Of a stretch of DNA of 64,000 bases, positions 42,855-52,884 are shown piece after piece. The DNA is from Pelobates cultripes (taxonomy: Eukaryota; Chordata; Amphibia; Anura; Pelobatidae): contig OW240912.1 of NCBI GenBank assembly GCA_933207985.1, forward strand, positions 254,590,946 through 254,654,945. Direction: 5' to 3'. Under the pieces are notes generated by a model. The model had not been told where the DNA came from. It saw nothing but the letters and a program-made list of their open reading frames with translations, and did not search any database. The first letter of the stretch is position 1. The number at the start of each line of letters is the position of its first letter. A program made the position numbers and the translations under genes.

Positions 42855-43851
42855 TGTGGCAAACCTAGCCACTTGGACAATAACTAGAGACTGTGCCTTT
42901 AAGGGTTGCCAATAGGTCGGGCGAGATACGCGCTTCACACTTATGTAAATGTTCATGTAATTTCTGTATTGCCTGTACTGCTGTTTCAGTCGAATGCAAA
43001 TGGCGGTTTTGTATGGGGATTTTCTTTCGTTTCACGAACGGCACTTTAGAAAGCCGTTCGTGAACCGAACGCAATATCCCCTGATAGCCCACACACTTAG
43101 AGGCGTGTGGCGCTAGTTAACCGATTGCAACATTGTTGCAATCGGTTATTAGAGGCTCTCCTGGGTGGCCGTCGTTCGACTACCGACCATGCGGCGGTCG
43201 GCCATCTTGGATCCTTTGTTCCTCAGCGGGTCCGTGTTGTCGAACGCATAGTATTACCAATAGCTATTCGACGGCACGAACACCGCTGAGCCTCCAGGGC
43301 GTTCGGGAGTTTCAGAACCGTGTTCACTAAAAGTAATCGGTTCTTTTCGTATGTTTTGAAAGAAATGTGTTTTCTGTGCGGCGTTCGGTTATTTTAGCTG
43401 GGATCTGAGCGGCAATCTCACGAATGATGCGCCCAGACCCCAGCTATCTACCGAACGTCCATTCGTGTAAATCCACCGTGTATTTTAAAAGTTATGGATT
43501 TTTGTGTGAATTGCCGGTTCTGCTGCACGAGGGGATAATCCCCTTAACGGTGCATTCTGGGAGGATGATCCCTCTCGTGCAGCAGTGCCTGATGGGAGAA
43601 ATATGTTGTACTGTAAGTCCCCCATGTAGTCCCCTCTGGGAGTGCCCCTGGGGAGGGACTCAGGAAACCCCTTGCATGGGGACTTGTATAAATTGTCTTG
43701 CCGATTAAAAGGATTTCAGTTGACTCCCAAAACTGTGTCTCGTCCGGTTATTGGGAGGTTGGGGATATTGCCTGGTTGTTTTCAGCGCTTGACTGTGGAT
43801 TCGTTTCTGGACCAGCGGAATCCGTGGATTTATTATTGGCGTTCCGCTACA
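42855..43851 (+). mobile_element. Middle LTR shared by units A and B
   Basis: 997 bp, the same length as the LTR at 37304 and highly similar by eye, including both palindromes and the GTATAA and ATTAAA (43704-43709) signals. It ends CCGCTACA and is followed directly by gag codons of unit B with no primer-binding site. Confidence 0.9.
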
Positions 43852-44381
43852 CTACCCTTATTGCTGAACTCATGGAGGGAGACCGGGCAGCTGCTGCAGC
43901 ACCTCTTATGGACAGCACACAGAATGAGTTTGGAAGAGAACTCCAAAGCAGACTGGCCTTTTTCCCAGGTACGCCTCCCACAGAAACCTTGGAAAGGATT
44001 ATGGCAGATGTCCACAAATACATAATGGAAAAGCAGCGGGCAGACCGGAGGTCCAGAGAGGGGTCCCTAATCACACCACACATAGTACCGGGGAAGCCTA
44101 AAATCCCGTACCATGCTTTTAAAAACTATGTGGAGACCGAAGACATCGATGGGTACTTGCATGACTTTGAGAGGTTATGCCAATTACATGAGATCAACGC
44201 CGCCGACCAGGTACCCCTGTTGGTGGGTAAGCTAGCGGGCCGGGCAGCAGAAGCCTACCGCACCATGCCAGACGAGGACAGCAGGGACTGCCAGAAAGTA
44301 AAACAGGCGATCTTGACCAGGTATGCAATTACCCCAGAGGCATACCGGCAGCGGTTCAGAGAAAGCCGAAAGACGGCTTAA
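43852..44381 (+). pseudogene. gag: Gag of Gmr1-like unit B, 5'-truncated
   Basis: Begins mid-gene at LIAELMEGD, equal to residue 32 of the unit A Gag. It continues with the SCAN-like region (IDGYLHDFERLC, LLVGKLAGRAAEAY, AITPEAYRQRF) until a stop at 44381. The ORF extending back into the LTR is not the real start. The primer-binding site and first 30 codons are absent. Confidence 0.8.
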
Positions 44382-44401
44382 CTAGGGCGGGCAAAGGATG
44401 A

Positions 44402-44944
44402 GTGCAAGCCGCACAAGCGACCACAGTGGAGGACATGCTACAGTTACTACTACTGGAGCAATTCTTCCAGGGGTTAACCCCGGATTTACAAAACTGGCTG
44501 AGGGATCGGAAACCACGCATCTTAACTGACGCCGCCAGGTGGGCAGACAAGTACCAAGATGCCAGGAGGGCACAGTGGGCACAGGCACGGTCCATCTTGG
44601 GAGCTGCTAACCCACCTCCCACCATTAACCCCACCCCAGCACTGCATCCGGGTGGTGGGAACTACCAAACCCCTCCACGGTACAACAATGCCCGATCTTT
44701 CATCAGATGCCACACGTGTAACCAGCAGGGCCACATGCAGAGAGACTGTCCCAGAAACAGAAACCGCTCCACGTGGAATACTCCAACTAATTCCCCTGCA
44801 AACCGGGCAGCAGTACACTGCTACCAGAGTGAGCCTCGACAACCTTTCTTCGGGACCCGGTCTAATGAAGAATCTTTGGGCACCCTCCACGAGGTTAACC
44901 CAGTACAAGCAGCTGCAGACAACCTACAGGGACACCGCACGTAG
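44402..44944 (+). pseudogene. gag: Gag of unit B, C-terminal part with CCHC zinc knuckle
   Basis: Continues in a different frame: LLLLEQFFQGLTPDLQNWLRD, a Pro-rich stretch, and the zinc knuckle CHTCNQQGHMQRDC (C-X2-C-X4-H-X4-C), the RNA-binding nucleocapsid motif that unit A has lost. It ends with a stop at 44944. Confidence 0.85.
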
Positions 44945-45368
44945 AGGGAAAACGCCTTCAGGGTCTGCGCGATTCTGGGACCACCATAACCCTGGTTCGC
45001 AATCACCTAGTCCCCAAGCACCAGCTCACTGGAGAATATGTGGCAGTCCGGGTGGCAGGGGGAGCGATTTACAAAATTCCCACTGCTAAAGTACATTTGG
45101 ATTGGATGTCATCCTGGGTAACGACTTGGGGGAGCTGACCTCCGCTTTTGTTTCTCAGCACCCCGCACAGGAAGCGCTACCCGTGGTAACACGGCAGCAG
45201 GCCCGCACCACCGCATCTTCGGAACACTCTGAGGCTCCGGTAAGTAACAGTACTGACCCACCTTTCGTCCCCTGGGCTCCCCCCTTAGAATTTGGTACTG
45301 AAGTAGTCACCGACCCGTCCCTGCAGGTATACCGGGATAGGGTTACACAGAATCAGGCAGGGTTGTAG
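44945..45368 (+). pseudogene. pol: Pol of unit B: protease region
   Basis: Contains GLRDSGTTITLV (retropepsin active site) near 44960 and, after a frame break near 45100, VILGNDLGELTSAF as in unit A. A stop lies at 45366-45368 before the integrase frame. At least two breaks. Confidence 0.75.
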
Positions 45369-46802
45369 GGGGAAAGATACGCTTGGGAGAAAGGATTATT
45401 GTATAGATATGCTGAGAAGGTAGTAGCAGGATCTGTACCCATGACCCTCACACAATTAGTCGTGCCCCGGAAGTACAGGCAAGAATTACTACGTATTGCC
45501 CATGACATCCCTTTATCAGGACATCTAGGCGTCAGTAGGACGAAGCATCGCATGACCCAAAACTTATTTTGGCCAGGGGTCTCCAAAGATATACGGCAGT
45601 ATTGCCAAACTTGTGACACATGCCAGAGAGTAGGGAAGAGAGGGGACCGGTACAAGGCAAAAATGCACTCTCTACCCATAATAGATGAACCCTTCAGTAG
45701 AGTGGCAGTAGATATAATCGGACCCCTAGCAAAACCCAGCCCGTCAGGGAAGAAGTATATACTAACCGTAGTAGACTATGCCACCCGGTACCCAGAGGCT
45801 GTAGCCCTGACTAATATCCATGCGGAGACTATAGTAGATGCCCTAATCCGGATATTCTCCAGAATGGGGTTCCCCAAAGAGATTATCTCAGATCGGGGTA
45901 CCCAATTCACAGCCGAAGTCACTCATCAGTTATGGAAAACATGTGAGGTGAAACCTATTGTAAACTCAGCGTATCACCCCCAGTCCAATGGGCTCTGTGA
46001 ACGGTTCAACGGAACCTTAAAGCAAATGCTCCGTACCTTCATGGATACCCAGAAGGACTGGGAAAGGTTTCTTCCCCATCTGCTCTTCGCGTACCGAGAG
46101 GTACCCCAGGAGTCCACGGGGTTCTCGCCATTCGAATTACTATTCGGAAGGAGAGTGCGGGGTCCCTTAGACCTCATTAGGGAACACTGGGAGGGAACAG
46201 TCACCAGTAACGGTACCCCTATCGTCCCATATGTACTAGAGTTCAGGGAACGCTTGGAGACCCTAATCCAGACGGTACGGTCTAATCTCCAGGCGGCCCA
46301 GCAACGACAGCGCAGATGGTACGATAGGGGAGCCAGAGACCGCAGTTTTCAAATAGGACAAAAGGTGTTAATCTTGAAGCCAGTCCAAAATGACAAACTG
46401 CAGGCCTCCTGGCAGGGCCCTTATAAGGTGGTGGAACAGGTATGTGACACCACCTATATAATTGCCCCATGTACAGGAGCAGGCGGTAGACGCATGCTCC
46501 ACGTTAACATGCTGAAACCCTATCACGAGCGGACCGAAGAAGTAACTGCCATATGTGCCTCGGCCGCCGAGGACCCGGATAATCTACCCCTACCAGACCT
46601 ATTAGCCCAAGGGGGGGCCAACACCGAATTAGGGGAAGTACATACTAGAGCTGATCCCGGAAAAAGGGGATACATTCTCCAACCAGCCCGGGTATACCCC
46701 GCTGGCTACCCACAGGGTAGAAACCCCAGGGCAACACCCTCTTCGACAAACCCCCTACCGCATACCCGAATCCGTAAAAGATCATATGCGGAAGGAGATT
46801 GA
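45369..46802 (+). CDS. pol: Pol of unit B: integrase, uninterrupted
   Basis: Open over 467 residues from 45399. Zinc domain: IAHDIPLSGH then YCQTCDTCQ. Core: Asp in VAVDIIGPLAKP, Asp in ISDRGTQFTAE, and Glu in NGLCERFNGTLK. The C-terminal domain has WQGPYKVVEQ and RRMLHVNMLKPYH. All catalytic residues are intact, unlike unit A. A frame change at about 46790 leads into RT. Integrase inserts the cDNA into the genome. Confidence 0.9.
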   Translation, partial: GERYAWEKGLLYRYAEKVVAGSVPMTLTQLVVPRKYRQELLRIAHDIPLSGHLGVSRTKHRMTQNLFWPGVSKDIRQYCQTCDTCQRVGKRGDRYKAKMHSLPIIDEPFSRVAVDIIGPLAKPSPSGKKYILTVVDYATRYPEAVALTNIHAETIVDALIRIFSRMGFPKEIISDRGTQFTAEVTHQLWKTCEVKPIVNSAYHPQSNGLCERFNGTLKQMLRTFMDTQKDWERFLPHLLFAYREVPQESTGFSPFELLFGRRVRGPLDLIREHWEGTVTSNGTPIVPYVLEFRERLETLIQTVRSNLQAAQQRQRRWYDRGARDRSFQIGQKVLILKPVQNDKLQASWQGPYKVVEQVCDTTYIIAPCTGAGGRRMLHVNMLKPYHERTEEVTAICASAAEDPDNLPLPDLLAQGGANTELGEVHTRADPGKRGYILQPARVYPAGYPQGRNPRATPSSTNPLPHTRIRKRSYAEGD

Positions 46803-47307
46803 CGAAATGTTACAACTAGGAGTGATAGAACACTCAGATAGCCCATGGGCCTCTCCGGTAGTGCTGGTACCGAAGCGGGACGGAACCACCCACTTCTGCG
46901 TCGACTACCGGAAACGTAATGATAAAACAACTTCAGATGCCTATCCCATACCCAAAATCGATGAGCTCTTAGATAAAATGGCCAGGGGCCAGTACCTCAC
47001 CACAATAGACTTGTGCAAAGGGTACTGGCAGATCCCACTAGCCGAGGATGCCATCCCAAAGTCCGCATTTGTCACCCCGTTTGGGCTATACCAATTCAAG
47101 GTGATGCTATTCGGGATGAAGAATGCGCCGGCTACGTTTCAGCGGATGGTGGACCGGTTACTGGGCGGATCCCAGGAGTATGCTTGCGCCTATTTAGATG
47201 ACATAGCAATATTTAGCAATTCCTGGGACGAGCACTTGACCCACATAGGAGCCATCCTCGACCGCATCAGGGAGGCAGGTCTCACGTTAAAACCCAGCAA
47301 CACGTAG
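46786..47307 (+). pseudogene. pol: Pol of unit B: reverse transcriptase, 5' part
   Basis: 173 residues with TTIDLCKGYWQIP, VMLFGMKNAPATFQ (Pro to Leu change in the usual MPFG) and AYLDDIAIFS. It ends at a 4-base deletion near 47301 relative to unit A, which introduces a stop. Confidence 0.88.
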
Positions 47308-47309
47308 GG

Positions 47310-47987
47310 ATGGCCGAAGTGCAGTACTTAGGCCACAGGGTGGGCAGTGGGCAGCAAAAGCCAGAACCCGCTAAGATAGAGGCCGTAGCTAAGTGGCCAA
47401 CCCCTCAGGTTTTAGCTTTTCTAGGGACCGCCGGGTATTACCGTAAATTTGTACCTAATTATAGTGCCCTAGCCAAGCCCCTTACTGACCTCACCAAAAA
47501 GAACTTACCCAAAGTAGTGACCTGGAGCCCAGAGTGTGAGAAGGCATTCCAAGAACTGAAAACTGCCCTAATTCATGCCCCTGTACTGGCCGCTCCCGAT
47601 CCAACTAAACGCTTTCTCATTCATACAGATGCTTCTATGTTTGGATTGGGAGCAGTGCTGAGCCAAGTTGGGGCCGATGGCGGCGAGCATCCAGTCGCTT
47701 ACTTAAGTCGGAAACTACGACCCAGGGAAGTAAGCTATGCCGCCATCGAAAAGGAATGCCTGGCAGTGGTGTGGGTCCTCAAGAAACTACAGCCCTACTT
47801 ATATGGGCAACAATTTGCCTTGCTCACAGATCACAACCCGTTGGTGTGGCTAAACCGGGTGTCAGGGGACAACGCTAGACTACTGAGATGGAGCTTGGCA
47901 CTACAACCATTTGATTTCACCATCCAGTATCGCCCAGGGAAACAAAATGGTAACGCCGACAGACAGAACTCGAGAAATGATCTGTGA
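47310..47987 (+). pseudogene. pol: Pol of unit B: RT thumb and RNase H
   Basis: Continues after the 4-base deletion: FLGTAGYYRKFVPNYS, HTDASMFGLGAVL, IEKECLAVVW and LTDHNPLVWL. The last RNase H segment is altered (NADRQNS in place of NADGLSR), so the final catalytic Asp context is damaged. Confidence 0.88.
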
Positions 47988-48061
47988 GCACTCCTCCGGA
48001 CATCCCCAAGCAGATCTGTTGGGATCAGACTGTGTATGCCGGCTTGGTTCTGGGGGAGCAT

Positions 48062-48572
48062 TGTGGCAGAAGCAGCCACAAGAGACTTTTGCATTGATTA
48101 TTGCCTGTATTTGAACTGTATGTTATTTGAGCATAGTGGATTTTATTAGACTGGTTCTGGCCCTTTAAATGCTCTGACAAAGGATCTGCAGTTTTTGCTA
48201 TGCACTTCGGATGCAGAGTGTGAAGAAAAAACCCTGTTTTATGGACTTAGTTTGACTGTTTTATTCCCCTCCCTCCTAGAACACCAGTTTAAAAACCCTT
48301 AATAACTGTCATATTTTCAAACACTGTCTGTCTTTAATTGTCAGTTTGTTTTCCTCTGAGGAGGAGTTGTTTTTGCTGCGTGAGTGCTGTTGCTTTGTGT
48401 GCTCATTAAAACAGACCTGCTTGACCCTTTCTTGAAGCCTTGGCTCGTGCTTGGGGGATGGGATAAGTCTGCAGTGCTGATGGTGTCGGTTGGAGTGCTT
48501 GAAGTCCTCGGCAAGCACTAGGAGCATCGATTGGCGGAGGTACTCGGTCGGAGTGCCAGCGGGTCCGTCACA
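48062..48572 (+). mobile_element. LTR after unit B, different subfamily
   Basis: 511 bp, TGTGGCAGAAGC...GTCCGTCACA, directly after the unit B polypurine tract. Its first bases resemble the unit A LTR, but its last 110 bp match the LTR of the non-autonomous element (GCACTAGGAGCATCGATTGG, GGAGTGCCAGCG), with about 190 bp missing upstream of that match. Satellite DNA starts immediately after it. Confidence 0.75.
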
Positions 48573-49975
48573 GTGTGTCTCTCTATAATACAGTGTGTGT
48601 CTCTCTATAATACAGTGTGTCTCGCTATAATACAGTGTGTGTCTATAATACAGTGTGTCTCTATAATACAGTGTGTCTCTCTCTCTATAATACAGTGTGT
48701 CTCTCTCTCTATAATACAGTGTGTGTCTCTATAATACAGTGTGTGTCTCTCTATAATACAGTGTGTGTCTATAATACAGTGTGTCTCTCTATAATACAGT
48801 GTGTCTCTATAATACAGTGTGTGTCTCTCTATAATACACTGTGTGTGTCTCTCTATAATACAGTGTGTCTCTCTCTCTATAATACAGTGTGTGTCTATAA
48901 TACAGTGTGTGTCTCTCTATAATACACTGTGTGTGTGTCTCTATAATACAGTGTGTGTCTCTCTATAATACACTGTGTGTGTCTCTCTATAATACAGTGT
49001 GTGTGTCTCTCTATAATACAGTGTGTCTCTCTCTCTATAATACAGTGTGTCTCTCTATAATACAGTGTGTCTCTATAATACAGTGTGTGTCTCTCTATAA
49101 TACACTGTGTGTGTCTCTCTATAATACAGTGTGTCTCTCTATAATACAGTGTGTCTCTATAATACAGTGTGTGTCTATAATACAGTGTGTGTCTCTCTAT
49201 AATACACTGTGTGTGTGTCTCTATAATACAGTGTGTGTCTCTCTATAATACACTGTGTGTGTCTCTCTATAATACAGTGTGTCTCTCTCTCTCTATAATA
49301 CAGTGTGTGTCTATAATACAGTGTGTCTCTCTCTCTATAATACAGTGTGTGTCTCTCTATAATACAGTGTGTCTCTCCATAATACAGTGTGTGTCTCTCT
49401 ATAATACAGTCTGTCTCTCTCTCTCTATAATACAGCGTGTCTCTCTATAATACAGTGTGTCTCTATAATACAGTGTGTGTCTCTATAAAACAGTGTGTCT
49501 CTATAGTACAGTGTGTCTCTATAATAGTGTCTCTCTATAATACAGTGTGTCTCTCTCTCTATAATACAGCGTGTCTCTATAATACAGTGTGTCTCTCTCT
49601 CTCTATAATACAGCGTGTCTCTATAATACAGTGTGTGTCTCTCTATAATACAGTGTGTCTCTATAATACAGTGTGTGTCTCTCTATAATACAGTGTGTCT
49701 CTATAATACAGTGTGTCTATCTCTCTATAATACAGTGTGTGTCTATAATACAGTGTGTGTCTATAATACAGTGTGTGTCTCTCTATAATACAGTGTGTGT
49801 CTCTCTCTATAATACAGTGTGTGTCTCTCTTTAATACAGTGTGTCTCTCTATAATACAGTGTGTCTCTATAATACAGTGTGTGTCTCTCTATAATACAGT
49901 GTGTGTCTCTATATAATACAGTGTGTCTCTATAATACAGTGTGTGTATCTCTATAATACAGTGTGTGTCTCTCTA
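48573..49975 (+). repeat. Satellite with TATAATACAG core, block 1
   Basis: About 1.4 kb of units of 18-26 bp: TATAATACAGTGTG followed by variable TG and TC runs (TGTCTCTCTATAATACAG). Continues in a short block (52758-52800) and a long one (55963-57298). The repeated Tyr-Asn-Thr-Val-Cys reading frames are artefacts. Confidence 0.95.
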
Positions 49976-50398
49976 TATTGTAGAAACTCAATTATCTAGC
50001 CTGGCCCAGAGGAGGAGTTTTGTGTTGCATAAATTGTGAGTTTTGTGTGCCAGTAAATCAGTCTTGTTCCAGCATTAAGCCTTGGCTCATGTTTGGGGGA
50101 AGGGATACCTACACTCTGGGGACTGCTATAATCACTTACTCCCCAGAGGAAGCTCTTGCAATAGCTTGATTTGTTCCTGTTCCTGCTCTCTGGGGAAAGA
50201 GAGGTTCACCCACTGGAAGCTGGATCCTGGCCTTGGGTCCAGGGTGGGTGGAAACAGCAGAGACCCCGGCGCAGTTGCATCGCTGGAAGTGGGGTCTGCA
50301 GTGCTGATGGTGTCGGTTGGAGTGCTTGGAGTCCTCAGCGAGCACTAGGAGCATCGATTGGCGGAGGTACTCAGTCGGAGTGCCAGCGTTCCGTCACA
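49976..50398 (+). mobile_element. 5'-truncated 5' LTR of a non-autonomous LTR element
   Basis: 423 bp, nearly identical to the last 423 bp of the LTR at 51779-52757 (52335-52757). The first 556 bp are absent and satellite DNA abuts the break. Ends TTCCGTCACA, followed by the primer-binding site. Confidence 0.88.
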
Positions 50399-50400
50399 TT

Positions 50401-50420
50401 TGGTGGCAGCGGCGGGATGG
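50401..50420 (+). promoter_or_regulatory. Primer-binding site, tRNA-Leu type
   Basis: TGGTGGCAGCGGCGGGATGG lies two bases after the LTR, the same spacing and nearly the same sequence as in Gmr1-like unit A. It is complementary to the tRNA-Leu 3' end with one mismatch over the first 17 bases. Confidence 0.82.
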
Positions 50421-50529
50421 CGTCCTAGTGCGAGGACCAGCAGCTCGGAGACACCGGTAACGTGTGGAGTTACGGATTTATAATTGAGGGCAACGCTAGC
50501 CTCTGCGCAGCGTCCCTACCTACAGCAAC

Positions 50530-51351
50530 ATGGAGCTAGCAAGACCCTGGACAGCAGCCAGTGAATTGCAAATCCGCCTGTCACAGTGCTATGAGGGTGC
50601 TGATTTCATGAAGGAAGTAAAGGCGCGGCTGGTCTGGTTTGGCCCAAACCCTTCAGATGAGGTGGTCCATCAAGTGATGCGCATGTTGAGTGCTGAGAAC
50701 CAAGACGCACGGAACTTCGACTACCAACTGTGGAGTTTGGGGGTATTGACACCCTGTCTCCAGCGACAGAGTGAGTTACAGGGAGAGGAGAGCAGCGACC
50801 TCCCATCCCAGCGGCAGTGCACCGTACAGAGGGAAGAGACAACCGGTCTCTCTCCCCAGCGGCGGCCTGAGTTCCAGGAGGAGGTGATGGTAGATCCCTC
50901 CCCCGTACAGCAACCAGCGTCCTGGGGAGGGGAGGCAACCGGCCTCCCTCTCCAACAGCAGCCGGAGGTGGGCGACCTCATAGACTTGTCCTGGGGACAC
51001 ACAGAGATGGCAAGCGGAGATGGGACCGAAGTCTCTCTGCCGGCCCTACAGGGATGCTGGGCAGTCAGCCTAGGTCCCCAGCGGCAGTATAATATACAGG
51101 GAGAGGAGACAACTGGTCTCTCTCCCCAGCGGCGGCCTGAGTTCCAGGAGGAGGTGATGGTCAATCCCTCCACCTTACAGCAACCAGCCTCCCCCTCCAA
51201 CAGCAGCCAGAGATACCGGGAGAGGGGGAAGACAAACCTAACCACACTGGCGCAGATGGGACCGCGGTCTCTGTGCCAGTCCTACAGGGAGGCTGGACGG
51301 GCGGTCCAGATCCCCAACCAACCCCGCAGGGATGCCAGGAGGAGGAGGTAA
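50530..51351 (+). CDS. Internal ORF of the non-autonomous LTR element (unknown, repeat-containing)
   Basis: 273 residues. The N-terminal about 75 residues are helical-looking and non-repetitive (KEVKARLVWFGPNPSDEVVHQVMRML) and could be a Gag remnant. Residues 75-240 contain imperfect repeats of about 20 residues (QRQSELQGEESSDLPS, QREETTGLSPQRRPEFQEE), which recur at 3055-3275. No protease, RT or integrase motif is present. I do not recognise a domain. A second open frame (51273-51722) overlaps the end. Confidence 0.55.
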   Translation: MELARPWTAASELQIRLSQCYEGADFMKEVKARLVWFGPNPSDEVVHQVMRMLSAENQDARNFDYQLWSLGVLTPCLQRQSELQGEESSDLPSQRQCTVQREETTGLSPQRRPEFQEEVMVDPSPVQQPASWGGEATGLPLQQQPEVGDLIDLSWGHTEMASGDGTEVSLPALQGCWAVSLGPQRQYNIQGEETTGLSPQRRPEFQEEVMVNPSTLQQPASPSNSSQRYRERGKTNLTTLAQMGPRSLCQSYREAGRAVQIPNQPRRDARRRR

Positions 51352-51722
51352 GCAAAACTTCCCCTCCCCAGCTACATCCCAACCGGGTCCTGGGGGCAGT
51401 GGATGAGCCTGCGATACCCACTGACCCCCTCCCAGCAGAAGAGCTGGCATCTGGGAAGAGCTTTGTTAGCCTCTGCCCCCCCTTTTCCCCTGTATCAGAG
51501 CCTGACTTACCACGGGTTACCCCAGTGGAAGAGCTGGCAGCAGGGCAGAGCGCCGCTGGCCTCTGCCCCCAAGCAACACCAGCAGTTTGCCTAGCTGCAC
51601 CAGGGAGACCGAGAGTGCTGCGCTGTCCCACTACAAACTTGAACCTACAGGCCAGTACCATTTATTGTGGGGGGGTTACTCTGCGTATTTTTCTTTGTGG
51701 GTGGGCTGCCCGACTAATCTAG
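51273..51722 (+). CDS. Second internal open frame, Pro-rich, likely continuation by frameshift
   Basis: 149 residues in another frame, overlapping the preceding ORF by about 80 bp. Two related segments (DPLPAEELASGKSFVSLCPP and TPVEELAAGQSAAGLCPQ) suggest a duplicated coding unit. It may be the frameshifted C-terminal part of the same protein. The function is unknown and no enzymatic motif is visible. Confidence 0.4.
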   Translation: MPVLQGGWTGGPDPQPTPQGCQEEEVSKTSPPQLHPNRVLGAVDEPAIPTDPLPAEELASGKSFVSLCPPFSPVSEPDLPRVTPVEELAAGQSAAGLCPQATPAVCLAAPGRPRVLRCPTTNLNLQASTIYCGGVTLRIFLCGWAARLI

Positions 51723-51778
51723 GTACTGACCAGCAGAAGGTCAGGTACCTGTTTAGTCTTCCCCCCAAAGGGAAGATG

Positions 51779-52757
51779 TGTGACGAAGTGCCCTTCGCCA
51801 CTTGTGCCTGGAGAGGACTGCTTGCCCGCCTCTTGCCCTGTGACTATGGCCCCTGGGATGTATTGCCCTTTAAAGACATGATTTGGGCATAATGGATTTG
51901 TGTTGTGCTGCTGCTGGCCCTTTAAGAACCATCTGGGGACATACTGTGGAGTTACTGGGTGGCCACCATTTCCTGTATCAGAAGCACATGGTGAGAACAA
52001 TGGATGGCGGCCATTTTAACTCACAGACACTGTGTGGACTTTTCAACACGGTGCCATCTCGCCAGTATTTGGTGCACAGAGACATTGTGCGGTGGTTTTG
52101 GACTATACAGCAGGGGACACATTATAAAGTGATTGTTTTTCATTTAGCCTGTATATGTTCTGCAGAATCTGCATTAAACTGTATTTTCCAAAGTACTGAA
52201 CTGATCTGGGTGAATTTTGGATATGTGGTTCACCCAGATCCCCCGTTTTTTTATGGGGTTATTGCATGTTTTGGGGTCCCTGTGTGTTTTATGAAACTGT
52301 ATTATTTCTGGCCAGCAGATAATTGAGCTTTGTGTATTGTAGAAACTCAATTATCTAGCCTGGCCCAGAGGGGGGGTTTTGTGTTGCATAAATTGTGAGT
52401 TCTGTGTGCCAGTAAATCAGTCTTGTTCCAGCATTAAGCCTTGGCTCATGTTTGGGGGAAGGGATACCTACACTCTGGGGATTGCTATAATCACTTACTC
52501 CCCAGAGGAAGCTCTTGCAGTAGCTTGATTTGTTCCTGCTCCTGCTCTCTGGGGAAAGAGAGGTTCACCCACTGGAAGCTGGATCCTGGCCTTGGGTCCA
52601 GGGTGGGTGGAAACAGCAGAGACCCCGACGCAGTTGCATCGCTGGAAGTGGGGTCTGCAGTGCTGATGGTGTCGGTTGGAGTGCTTGGAGTCCTCAGCGA
52701 GCACTAGGAGCATCGATTGGCGGAGGTACTCAGTCGGAGTGCCAGCGTTCCGTCACA
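51779..52757 (+). mobile_element. Complete 3' LTR (979 bp) of the non-autonomous LTR element
   Basis: TGTGACGAAGTGCCC...CGTTCCGTCACA, preceded by the purine-rich CCAAAGGGAAGATG. It shares its last 423 bp with the 5' LTR fragment. Satellite sequence follows at 52758 without a spacer. Open frames in it are not genes. Confidence 0.88.
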
Positions 52758-52800
52758 AGTGTGTGTCTCTCTCTATAATACAGTGTGTGTCTATAATACA
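52758..52800 (+). repeat. Satellite, short block between LTR and Penelope-like element
   Basis: Two to three TATAATACAG units. Ends GTGTCTATAATACA, which recurs at the other border of the Penelope-like element (55962 on), consistent with insertion into satellite DNA. Confidence 0.9.
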
Positions 52801-52884
52801 AAAAACACAATAAGTGTTGGCACTCAATTATGCAAGGTGCAGGTATTCGAGGTTTAACCCCATGACAACCTCCTAATCTAAATC

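Noticed and set aside
43698..43851. Gag start inside the middle LTR (frame 43698-44381)
   Set aside because: The upstream part of the frame is LTR sequence; comparison with unit A shows unit B gag begins mid-gene at 43852.
48531..49688. Tandem YNTVCLSIIQCV-type frames
   Set aside because: Satellite translation; unit length is not constant and frames drift.
52441..52778. Small frames shared by 50082-50428 and 52441-52778
   Set aside because: They are duplicated because they lie in the two LTR copies, not because they encode a protein.
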